64,000 nucleotides of DNA. Source: Tubulanus polymorphus. Taxonomy: Eukaryota; Nemertea; Palaeonemertea; Tubulaniformes; Tubulanidae. Where the stretch lies: assembly GCF_964204645.1 (NCBI RefSeq), contig NC_134029.1, positions 7,396,001-7,460,000 of the forward strand, given 5' to 3'. The notes below the pieces were generated by a model that did no database searches, was not told the DNA's origin, and saw only the letters and a list, made by a program, of their open reading frames with translations. Both the position numbers and the translations under genes were made by a program. This document shows, one piece after another, positions 22,601 through 34,325 of this stretch (positions are counted from its first letter, which is position 1; each line of letters begins with the position of its first letter).

Positions 22601-25600
22601 TTTGGATCGCTCGCTTTTATTTTGTTGTCTGACAGTTGACGATCACGAAATTTCGCCATCATCAATTAAGCGTATCACACGCACCAAATGCGATATGAGC
22701 CGACGATGGGTTGACATGTTTATGTTGGCCGTGTACTCTCCTTGTGTTTCTTGTTACCATGGTCACAAACCGGGGAGGAAGGAAATTAGATTTCACTCGA
22801 TTATGAGGCCCAATCTAATCTATCATGTTGAACACAGTTAATGTGTCGTTTCATAGCATAATCAAGCAATGAAACTTACCTAATGGACGGCTATATGAAT
22901 ATTGGACGACAAGCGTTCAGGTTCAGGCCTGTACACGACTCTCACGTGTACGAAATATAAAAAGAATATTTACAAAGCGATGTAATCAATGAAAAATAAC
23001 GATTGGCTTGTATAATTCATAAGACTCGTCATAAAAAAACGGATAAATATCGAGTTGGCGTGTCGAATTTAATCTTTAGCAAAAACAATTCTAATTATAC
23101 TTTTTGCTGAAGCTACCGTAGTCAGTAGTATAAGATAACATAATCAATTAAAGATACGTAGACAGGCAATTCGGGTTCTCCATATCATTTAGTTTGGAAT
23201 GAGATGAGAAGAAAACAAAAAAAGAATAAATGACATCGAGAACTTACAACACAAAACGAAAAAGCGTGTAATTGAATATTGCCCTGAAAGTTCATAAGCT
23301 ATTCAATGAATATTCATGTGCTTTAACAGGGCTCCACATAGTTTAGTTTATGAGAAATACGTCTTTCAATTAAACTGGTCACAACTCACGGTCTTTATTT
23401 CTAATCATATTATAAGAAGCATTATAACAAGAGTCGATAGTTACGCCGTTACTGTATATTTAGCTATGTTTTATGCCCGTAGTATACAATCCTGTAATGA
23501 TTAGGGTATACACTCTGACAGGTTATTTCGTAGTCTACAGGTGAATCCATGACGAGATTTCAGTATACAAACGCGTTAAGTACGTAATTCGTGAGAAAAA
23601 AGTACTGATTTTGTACGCATTTCTTCACGATTAAGCGTAAAATTTAAATCACTTTACGAAGACGATATTTTTTCTCTTAATTGCAATTTCATAAATCACG
23701 GATTTCTTTCTCATTCAGTCGTTCATGGTATGGCGTTTTCCGCGTAAAAGTTTCCATAACGTAGGAGAGAATCGGGGCGAGTTGGTGAATGAACTGACGG
23801 ACGAGGTGATGGATCAGGTTTGTCGTGGAAAGTGTCGCACTACTTACCAAACCGATTACTTAGGAATACCACAAGGTACGTAAAACATGACTTATTCAGC
23901 CAATCATCGCTTCGAAGTTCAAAATATTTCAAATTTTGTGAGGGGGTGACTCGAAGACTTCATGAAGCCAGTTTTGGGTGATTTGTAAAATATCTGAGAC
24001 TATCATTCGTAATTTATAAATGATAATTTTATTTTGTCATATGTGGACATCATATGAATTTTTCTTTTGATACACATATGGTACTTTATATTACATGTAC
24101 ATGGCACGGATGTACGGAAAGCCGTTATCGGCTGTAACCCAATGAGGGAAACATACACCCCGCAGTAGAACAAAACAAAGAAATGAATTTTGATAATAAG
24201 AAAATTGAAATATGGAATGGCAGGATGGAAGATGAATGATATGATTGGATTGTAGAGCACGAACTTTACTGAGAAATTTTACTTTTATCTTGCTCGCAGG
24301 CGTCAAAATGCAAGAGGCAATGAACTTGCCCGAGGATTGGAAGTCTAAAGTACCTTTCACGTTAGACACGTCCACGCGTTACTCGTATCAGTCGCCAGAG
24401 AAAATAGTGCCTCTCCAGGGTAACGTCTCCAGATACGGTTGCAACCGACAAAAACATAAATCCGCCTTTGGAACGGGTGAGTTGAAAGCAGAGTAACGAA
24501 ACAAGAAAACCTCCTATCTTCTCGAAAATATCGGCGATTCCATACAGTTTCCATTATCCTGAAAGAATTGAATACGATTTGAGTTAGTTTTCTTATGGTG
24601 GCTGATTAGGGATATCGTGCATTTTTTGCGAAAGGATTTGCATCCTCATAAACATAAAATCACGTCCCATTGATTTATTGTAGTTTTTACGCGGCGTAAA
24701 AATAACGTTTTTTTACGTTGTTAAAAAACTTCTTTAAATTCATAGATAATGCGTAAAACCAATGAAAAATGAAATTGTTCCTTGTTTTACGTAGTTTTTA
24801 CGCGGCTACGAAAATTAATGAGCTATGTCCCCAATCAGCCACCATGGTTTTAGTTGATATGCAGATAACAATTAATTTCCACTCTGTATACTTCGGAAAG
24901 AGTAGACTTTTCCGACTTAGCAATTCGACTTTTCGAGTAACCAAGTCGAAAAGTCGATTTTCAAAGTCGAAAGGTCGACCTAGTTACTCGATTAGACGAC
25001 TTACTCGAAAAGTCGAAAAGCCGACGTTTTGAACTCAAAATGAAATATTGTTGAAATAGAAAATTATTTTCATTAAAATGTTACATTATTGGACGATATA
25101 ACAAACGAAGAAAAATGTAACAGGATAATAGGGCTAAACAAAGAGACTGAAACAGTCTACTTAGTAGGTCGCATTGCTCTTCTATAGTATAGTTAATGGA
25201 ATTGAACAGGAATCTATATCATTTTCAGTGCCGACGTGTTCCTCGAGATATTTTCACGTAAACGCGAGAACAACGTACTCCACTGATTACAACGATTCCG
25301 TAACACCTGGTGGCGCTGCTGATCTACGGGAAATCAGTAAAACTTTAAACAGCGAAATGATTCAAAAGCACGTGAATGATGCTGATCCGAAAGGTAAATA
25401 TGAAAATCAGAAAAATGCCAGTACGATGGACATGCAATTGTTATTGTGAAACGCATGTGGGACATATCGTCATCAGTAAGAAATATATTGTTGATTTCAA
25501 TCGAAAGGATACAAAATCCCTGACAATGACGGATATCATTCCTTCATCAATCTTAAGAATTAATATAGATGCTGATATGACGTATGCAAACACGAGATGA

Positions 25601-25861
25601 AAAATCTAATCAAGAATTCGAGAAATGATTTGACCAATACGAATTATCAATGAATCGCTTTATCTCTGAATATCAACATGTCGTAACTTATCAAACATAT
25701 CTCTTTTTCCAGAAAAAGATGCGCTAATCGAGGTCATGAATAATATGAATCAATCCGCCTCGCGAAGAAGTGCCAGACGCAATGTACCAGCACCAGCAGC
25801 GACACCGACTACGCGCGAATTCAACCCATCGTGGCATTCTTCGTGGACTGGGCCTATGTAA
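19615..25861 (+). CDS. Uncharacterised protein with TTYxxDY repeats, probably axonemal (8 exons)
   Basis: Coding exons: 19615-19695, 20623-20902, 21516-21597, 22192-22354, 23719-23875, 24300-24476, 25229-25393, 25713-25861. All introns are GT-AG, phases agree, and the total is 1254 nt, 417 residues plus stop. The protein has no signal peptide, TM segment or enzyme motif; it is basic, Pro/Ser/Thr/Tyr-rich and apparently extended. A helical block (SPGFARYLEKYYKKASS, about 34-50) is near the N-terminus. A T-T-Y-x-x-(E/D/Q)-(Y/F) motif recurs at 130-136, 168-174, 243-249 and 328-334, and SRYGCN (298-303) is followed by GTVP. The order YGC...G-x-VP...N...TTYxxDY recalls the C-terminal half of TEX26 (from memory). 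Short Tyr-containing repeats of this kind are common in sperm-tail and ciliary microtubule-associated proteins. I infer an axonemal/microtubule role; orthology is unproven. Confidence 0.85.
24595..24845. mobile_element. MITE-like element with ATGGTGGCTGATT inverted ends
   Basis: ATGGTGGCTGATTAGGGATA at 24595-24614 is mirrored by the reverse complement of 24826-24845 (ATGGTGGCTGATTGGGGACA), giving 20-bp terminal inverted repeats with two mismatches and a 251-bp element without coding capacity. Two internal TTTTTACGCGGC/TACG blocks give extra fold-back potential. It lies in the sixth intron of the eight-exon gene. No clear target duplication is visible, so the superfamily is unassigned. Confidence 0.7.
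24900..25025. repeat. Palindromic AGTCGAAAAGTCG cluster
   Basis: A 125-bp patch is built from overlapping GTCGAAAAGTCG/CGACTTTTCGA words. CGACTTTTCGAGTAA (24927-24941) is inverted at TTACTCGAAAAGTCG (25001-25015), so the whole can fold back. It lies 55 bp after the MITE-like element, in the same intron. Confidence 0.65.
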
Positions 25862-28800
25862 CCAGTTCTAGATTTAGGCGATTACTTTTTAGATTCCGTC
25901 ACTCATTATCTCGAATATTCATGTACATACATTATACATATTTACAAGTTTAGCGTACTTTTTGTTAGTTCGCAGTCGAAGCGGGAAAGTAACTGATTTC
26001 CTCTTAAAGCCTATCTGGTATAAGTTAGTCAAAAATACTTTGTAAGCTACTGCTAGCCCCAAAGCTATTCTGTGATATGTTTCCGTAGCTCCGAAGCCAA
26101 TGTGAGATTTCAATGTTTTAAATGAACTCGGACGTATATATCTAATACCACACTGACGTTCACGCACATTTTTGTTTATGCGACATGTATCACATAATGT
26201 AAAATATGTATAGTAGGAAATGAGATATGAAAATATATATATTTATGTATACATGTGAAGAATAAGGAGATTCCGTTCTTTTTTGTTTTTAAGTCTCAAA
26301 TACTTGTTTTTGTCAAACCTATCCTCGATTCATCCGTAGATTGAGTATACGTATCTACTTCATTTTATTTCCCGCTTCCAATATTGATTCTTGAGCATTT
26401 GTGCAGACGCGTGCGTGACGTCCGCGTAGATGGGTACCCAGAAGAATATCATACCCCGCCCCGAGATCCACATCTTCACCCGTTAAGGGATTCGAACTCA
26501 CTAAGCGAGAGCGAGACCGTTAAGCGAGATCGGGGAGCGATTCCGTGGGTTGAGAGTATTAAACAACCGCTAAATCAAAACCGAATTGGAATATCAAACT
26601 AGGAACCGTCGAAATGAAAGATTCCTAAGTAACTGTCTCGAAGTTAGTTCAGCGGGTTCAAACCACGAATTCCCGGATCGTTTTGAAAATCGTTGTGAAA
26701 CATTATCGGTTAACTCCAGCCGCGAACGGCCGCCATGGGTTCACCTGTTCACGTCAGACAATCTGCCCACTTCCGGGAAAACGGACATGCGCACCGCACG
26801 TTAACGATAACTCGTCGGAGTTAACCCCAGATTCAAGAAGTTAATTGGTGCGAAAATTACTCCGCTTGTCTGGAGATTCTACGTGCGGATAATCTTCAAA
26901 GGGGCCGAAATCCGTGCATCTGGCTTCTTTCGTTGTGTGCCACGAGATTTTTCGGCTGCACCGAACAACAAATAAAACTACGAATATTACGTATATCTGT
27001 ACGCAAAAACGTATATAGTTTGTAAATGTAATTATGGATCGAAATAACGAGTTTCGAACATACTAATTGCTTCACGTATACACGACGTATCAACTCTGAA
27101 GGATACTTAGGTGCAAAACGAACAAAACGTTTTGTTTGTCTCTCAACTAGGCCGGTTTGCACTGCGGTGGAAAAGGAAAAAATGATACACTAACACTTAT
27201 AGTTAGTTGCACTTCTTAAGTAAAATGACGAAAAACTCCACAAACAAAACATTTTTGAAAATAACATTGATAATAATTAATAATTGTAAGTTATTCAGCC
27301 TAAAATCCACATGAATGCTCGTTGGCTTTACATTATAAAAAACGAACATAAATCAGAGAAAACTAAAAATGTATGAACATTCTTTTCATACACGAAAACA
27401 AGCATCAAAGGAACCACTTATAGGCCTACAGTGCAATCAATGCTGCATCGCATATGAGATTTGTCTAGAAACCAATCTAATCAGTTCGGGTGAAATGATT
27501 ACAGTCGTCATGGCTCACAGAACGTCATTCCTCCCATAAGGTGGAGTGATTGCTGACGGAACCTAAGTCATCGTCTTTTCAGTCCTTCTAAAGTGGCAAA
27601 TGTTATTTTGCAGCGTGGGATGACGCAATTGCATTTTTACTAAGCTGACCTTTTGATGCAAATGCCCTATGGCTTATTGACCAATTAACAAAACTGAGTA
27701 GTGAGTGACCACAACTCTGCTAACTCAGCTATCATTTTCTGACCTTTCCATTCATTTCTAGAAGCATGGATGAAACATATAACTAGACCAAAAAATACGA
27801 CGAAAGTCGATAAAGTTCGTAGAAGGGAACCGTATTTTGCGTTAACAGCTTCAAAGGCAAAGGCTCGTCGTAAAGAAATAGTGGCTGCCGATTGGATTAG
27901 ACCAAAACTAAAATGCAAGCGTTCACTAAGGATCAATGCGTAGCCTCAGGTGATTTCGCAATACGGTATGGTTTCGCTTTTTGACGATGAACAGCTCCGA
28001 TGCCGGCCGCCTCCTCCTCATTCATAAAGTATCGATAGGTTAAAAACCGATCGAGAAGAAAAAAACAATCCTTGAACGTCTGATGAACTGCGCACGTATA
28101 TATGTACCATCATCCATCGATCCTGACAGTTTGCAATGGTGTCCGTTTCCTTGTAGTACGATCACTGGAGTATAGTGCGATCTTATCAAATAGAACGAAG
28201 GGTCTGTTGAAAAAAGACGAGATACGCTGGGTTGTTTTTAGTCAGTTACATTGTGAGGTCATAAATGAAATTGGTTTGAAAGGCATATATATTATCAATC
28301 TTAGTGAATGGAAATTACATCTATAAACAAATGTTGTTTTTTTTTCACGTTAGAGCGACAGAATCAAAATACATTTCTTTCGGGCGTATTGCGGCTGATC
28401 AAGATGTCATCTAATGAAGAAATAATAATCTAGTTTCCCGCAAGCATTTTCATTATCACACAAGGTTTAAGGTAGCACGGTTTTGGTTCGCTAATAACCT
28501 CTTACATTGCACGTTTCGGTGCAAAAAAATCGAACGATGAACAAATACCAATTTCACAAACAAATATAATTTTCTTTCCAGACGAATGCTTAGATTTTCT
28601 TGGAGATGGTATTTTTATTCCCGAGAAAAGGATCGGCATTCCTATCACAATCTTAATAAATTTCACTTATCCTTCGGCAAACATTGAGGGGGTCTAGTGT
28701 CTGAGAGGTATTCAGATGTCGGCCAAAAGTTTTTCTTCTCAGACATCATTAAATCACATTTCATGGACGAACAACAAAACGATATATTATACTCGATGTT

Positions 28801-31017
28801 TGTTTCATTTAGAATATTTCCCTTATCATTTTCTTCATTCACGAGTATCCCAGGTCGTAACGTTCGCATTCATAATTGCATTGTTACAGACGAGATTCGA
28901 AGAAATAGCCAGTCGCGCCATCTGACGTCACAGCCATAAATTAATCTTTCAGGTGGCAAGTATCTTAGTACTCTTCTTTCATCAGTACCCGCTGAAGCCT
29001 GCCAAGAAATTCAATCCGGGTGCATATAATAGTTGTTGGGTAGTGTACCATCACGTAGAACGAAGATCTTTCACAGAGCGAACTAGTTGTAACGAGTTAA
29101 CAGTTCTCCAGAGAGGACAGCGCGTCTCGCTTCGAACATCGGACCCGAGTTCTAAAGAACAATTACGGAATAACTGCGCATATTCGAGGACTGTCATTAA
29201 AATCACGTATGACGTCATGAAACCGTGATCAAATATTGAGAGTTGCGACCGAAACTGTGGACGCTGCGAGGATCTGATTTGATCATAAATACGACATCCA
29301 TCTAATTTGTGCAACGACATAACTATGCGAGTTCTGCCGTGACGCATTGACCCCGGTCACCAGCAGCGACTAGCCGCTAACGCGCAACAACTAGGATTTA
29401 AAATCCGGCAAATCTCAGTAATCTACAGATAAACATAGATGGGAGTTGTAACAAACATCAGTGAACGAGGTGAGAATTCATTTATCAATCTTTTCGATCT
29501 ATCTAAATCCAATGTGCACTAGAATAAACACGCGTAAATTGCGAACATTTTTAAACTAATTTGAAGTTTATTTAAATATAAGCGATATGTTGATATTTGC
29601 AAAATATTGAGTTCATCGCTGTGACTAGGGAGGATGCAGATGTAGTCCTGCAATACTGATATCATTTTAATCTCTGAAACAGCTGGTTACCGTCGAAAAG
29701 AAAAACTTAAAGAAATAACAGACAAGTAACAGTTTGGTGCATTCTTGAAAAACTTGTTGCTAAGATCAGAAAATAATCTTAACCCATCACAGTTTTATTT
29801 GATATTCTGCCGTAGTAAACTATGTACCAGGTGCCTTGCTTTTCTTCCTATAAGGATAGCTTGTATCCGATGTTATTCTCGGTGACACGGAAATGCATAC
29901 CTCGATTCGACAGCTTTTAATGTTGTGCTCCGGTCGTGTGTTGAATTTCGAACGCGGTTTGAATCATTCTCGACATTTTTGACTGCCAACTCCAGGCGGA
30001 ATACATTATGCCCGGTAAATCCAATCTATATGTTAATTGTTTCAGAATAGAGCAGTATTCCGTAGCGAGTTCTAAGTGAACATATATATTCGATATATGT
30101 ATATAATATACTACCCAAGAGTAGACTTAGTTTAACAACCCGGTAATAACTAACGACCGGCAAGACAACACCAATAACATAAATCGCAATTTATAGATCC
30201 ATGCCCGAAAGCGAATAGATGCCTTTGGTCCTGTTGCGATTGATGTAGCTTTAAAGCATAAAAAGTACGCTGTAACATTCCATGTTTGATGTATGTTATT
30301 CTCGGTAATTTACTACAATGCACGTAACCAGTTTTAGACAATTCTCAACATTTTGTGTTTATTCAAAAACATCGGCTAAGCTAGGGAGAATATCAAATTG
30401 AGGCGATTAAAGAAATAAACGAAATTTGCATTTCTAGTCATGTACTAGTAGCTGTAATATTCTAGAAATAACTATCATCTCGTAGTGAATGGCACATTTT
30501 CGTATATTTATATTCGTGTTATATCAGTTATATCATGCATCATTTTAGTTACAAAATAATGGTTTGTATTTTTCAAAAACTGCTTATTACTGTCAGTATG
30601 TGGGCAATATAAATGGAAGTTACTGCTGTCAACAAACCTACGAATGTCACTTTATCAGCATCTATCCATTAATTACATGATATTCTAAGTCTATGAAAAG
30701 AAAAACTTTCGAAAACATGCTTGCATGTAATTATGCAATTTTGCCCGGGTTTGCGTACAGTACGTATATATAGCTGTCTGCCAAGTTAAGTATCTAATCG
30801 CGTATCACGGTATAATGGGATTCAACTGTTCCTCTGATTACTGCCGATAACACCTTAACGAACGCGCGATGATGCTTCAGATACATCTTTCTATGCATCT
30901 ATCGAACGGCCAGCAGCTCGTCCTGGTATACATTTTATGTTTTAGTCTCCCTACAGATCGTTCAATGAATCAGTCAAAATCAAGAATACCAACAAAAACG
31001 CATTGCGTAATATCGTC

Positions 31018-31312
31018 GACAATGAGTAATATAGTATATATTGTACAATATCAAGGATTAATGAAGTTATTTCAGATTTGTAAAAAATATCAATATTTGA
31101 ATTGAATTGACCAGCAACCATTCTAGCCCCGATGTAATGATGACGTAGTTCCCATTCTCTCAAAAATGATTATCCGAATTCATCAGAAGAATAGAATAAG
31201 AGTTATTTTGAATATATATTCACTTACGAAATAAATGTCAAAATTCGCGATTTTGTTATTTTGAAACGCCAACATTGATGACGTAGTACACATCGACTGA
31301 CACAGAACTCCT
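31018..31312 (+). repeat. Dispersed repeat family R2, copy 1
   Basis: Blocks CAATGAGTAA, ATTAATGAAG, TGAATTGACC, CATTGATGACGTAGTACAC and ATCGACT recur in the same order and orientation at 57961-58276. The unit contains two internal TGATGACGTAGT boxes about 150 bp apart. No TIRs or coding remnant are visible. Confidence 0.6.
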
Positions 31313-34164
31313 GGTTAAATCATTTTACTTGTTATATAATAACCGCCAGTTTAGTAAAAAGAATTCGACTTTGACGAGCAAATTCGACGACAGTTAAGAA
31401 ATTAAATCAAAGCGAAAAAATTGCGATTAGCGCAGAAATTTACGAAAGGATGTTTTATTTCTTATCATATATATCTTCTTTTCTTAAACATCTAATTTAT
31501 GATTCTGTCGTAGTCTCTCGTGGTTAATCTCCACCTGTGACAAATTGCGTAAAGCCCCTTGAATTCGGTTTGGTGTAGAACGTTGTTAGGAAGTCCTCTC
31601 CATATCTGAGTGCACTTACGGGCTTATATCGGAGGGATTGTAATTCAAAAGTGCAACATTCTCTCTGAGAGTTTTTGCTATTCAAATATGAAACAAAGTT
31701 TTTTCCCGTACATTCGAACCCTCTAAAAACGTGTATGTGAGATCAAATGATAACGATACATTAAAATGAACTAAAGCAGTGGACTTCAATGAACCGACTG
31801 CATGCAGACGGCAGCGACCGGGTCGTCATCGTCGTCGGGCTTTAAAGTAAATCGAGCCTACAATCTGCCGTAATCGTCGAGACTGTACAATCATTTACAA
31901 CCGGTAAACGAAATCAAATCGCAGCAAAATTGGCCTAATCCAGACGAAAAACGATTCAGGCGCGAAATTCAGCGCGGAAACGTCGGCGAGCTACTTTACA
32001 ACAAGTTCTCGTCTGGGTTTTACGGTTATTGCGGATGAAGAGAGTTTGCGATTATCTCGCAGTTCTCAGAAATGCTGGGGTTTGATCGTAAACGTTTAGC
32101 CAATAACTGGGCTATACAACTAACGTATATTAATACGCTTGTCGATCGTAGCGAACTCCAACAACAAATACATGAACCATTTATCTATTACGGTTGCCTG
32201 GACTTGCAAAAAATAACTGCAGGGTCCAGTTGCATTGACCTCTTTTACCGCATCCAAACGACTGATGATTTTCTCTATGGCTTCGATCAGTTCCCGTAAG
32301 AACCGAAACAGTTTCGAAAGAAATACAAACTTCTTTGTACATTCGTGCCCAGAAGTTCTTTGCTAAGCGATATAGTTCGTCTAATAAATGAGTTATGTTT
32401 AACCGAACTCGAAGAAATCTTTTCAAGCAGGTTAGAAAATATCCGAAACATTTTTTGCGCTTCATATTTTTCAACGTAAATATTGCTTAATTGGATAACA
32501 TAAACATTTTTCGATTCAGTGCTACTGCGCACAGAATGCCGCCTTTTCCTTTTCGTGTTTTTAACGTTACATTAAACCCAATCGTTATTCGCCGACACGA
32601 GTCCTCTTGCCACCGATTCGCACGCATTTCTTCCGCTTTCGCGGACAACATTCGTCATTAAAGACCAATGTTTCGGAAATTCATCGTCGCTTCAATGTCA
32701 CAGTATGACGTAACGGTAAATTTATTCCGTCATTACTGGTTCGGATGGCGAGCGACATCAACCACGACTGCGGGCACGAGATCTGTAACCACGTTATGGT
32801 AATTACCTAATCCACTTATTGACTGTAATCTAAGTTCGATTGGTCGTATACCGTCGTCGACGCGCGTTGGGCTAAATGCAATGGACGTTCGGTAAATATC
32901 AATACTATATTGTCGATTTACGTCACTTCGCGTGGTAATTTTAGCCTTCGATGTATATCTTGTGATGTTTGTGCAGCTTGAAACCATTTCTCCGGCGAAT
33001 ATGAATCGCAGAATAAGTATAGCGTGTATCGTATATACGTAGTTTACCGAGCATGGTGGCGCGCGCGTTCTCGAACCGAGCGAGATATCGATGATCTTTC
33101 GAGCGGAAAGAAAACTTCTTCGCAAAACCGGAAAATTGCCTCCACAAAGCGCGGCGCTCGCGAATGACGAAAAATAATTGCTACAATTTCTAGAATCATC
33201 ACCGGAAAAACAAAAGATTCGTCGCGTTCATGCCGGTTCGCCGCGTCGCGAAGAAAATACTACACCGCGGGTCTCGAAGGCGTAAATTTCTCGGTAAGAA
33301 GATCAGAAATAAGGTATAATTGTTTCTGTGCGTGACATAGACCTTTGATAGATGGCCGTTCTCTCTCTGGAGAGAGAGAAAACGAGCGCGCATTTGCGTA
33401 GTTCGAACAAAGCTTACATATCGGTGACGTGACTTATCTAATGATACGACTGTGTAGCGGAATTTCCCGTTATCCCGATGACGCAGTTGCCGGCCGCGAT
33501 GCTTTAAGAATATCGAGAAAAACTACGACTTAAGAGGAGAATAGGAAGGGTCGGTAGTTCTTTCGTAAGACATTAAGTAACCTGCAATGATGAATAGAAC
33601 AAGCGTTCGCAAAAGTAATCTTAGCCGATCCCGATGACATTTAGAATTTCCGACTGCAAATAACAGCGTTTTTGCTACGATACATTTTGTGTTTACGGAT
33701 CATCACCTTGTTTTTTACCACTGTATTCATGATAGTTATTCTGTTTTGACAACCAGATCAGTTTATTTTATCACAGTGATCTTAAAGTTTGCGCAATCGC
33801 TTGGATAAGTTTTCGAAAAAGATTGAGCCTCAGGTCATTGCTGTATCACTAAAGAAACGATTTAAGCAGATAAGAAAACACCGCAAAAGACTCAGCTCAG
33901 GGAAACATTTCGATCAACTCTAGCAACAAATAGTTAAGCTTTTTTTATTCGATCAGAGATGTTATTCTTAGCTCATATTTCTCCATGATTACGACCTTTA
34001 ATGCCAAAAACAAAACCCGTTCCAGGTAGCCAAACTTCTTCGCAAATGGTCCAAATCCTCTTTTCAGAAACGGTGATGTTTATTACAATGAATTCTACGA
34101 TAGTTTTTTCTCGCTGATACTATATTGACCGATGCTTGACCGTTAGAGTGAGGAGCTCTTCGTC

Positions 34165-34325
34165 CGTATAAATATTGGCCCGTCCTCAGCGGGACAAGAG
34201 TAATCTATCGGTGTATTTAAACAACAGATTGGACCGCAAATGTTTATAGCACTTGTCGCCGCAATGGCTGACACACTGTCACTTTTAACACAAATCCCGC
34301 TATTTATTCAAGTCTTATCAATAAA
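34165..34325 (+). other. Possible solo-LTR or cryptic promoter fragment
   Basis: A TATAAATA box (about 34167-34174) and an AATAAA (about 34320-34325) lie about 150 bp apart with GC-richer sequence between, an arrangement seen in short LTRs. Terminal TG...CA and a target duplication could not be identified, so this is a weak call; a stray promoter is equally possible. Confidence 0.2.
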
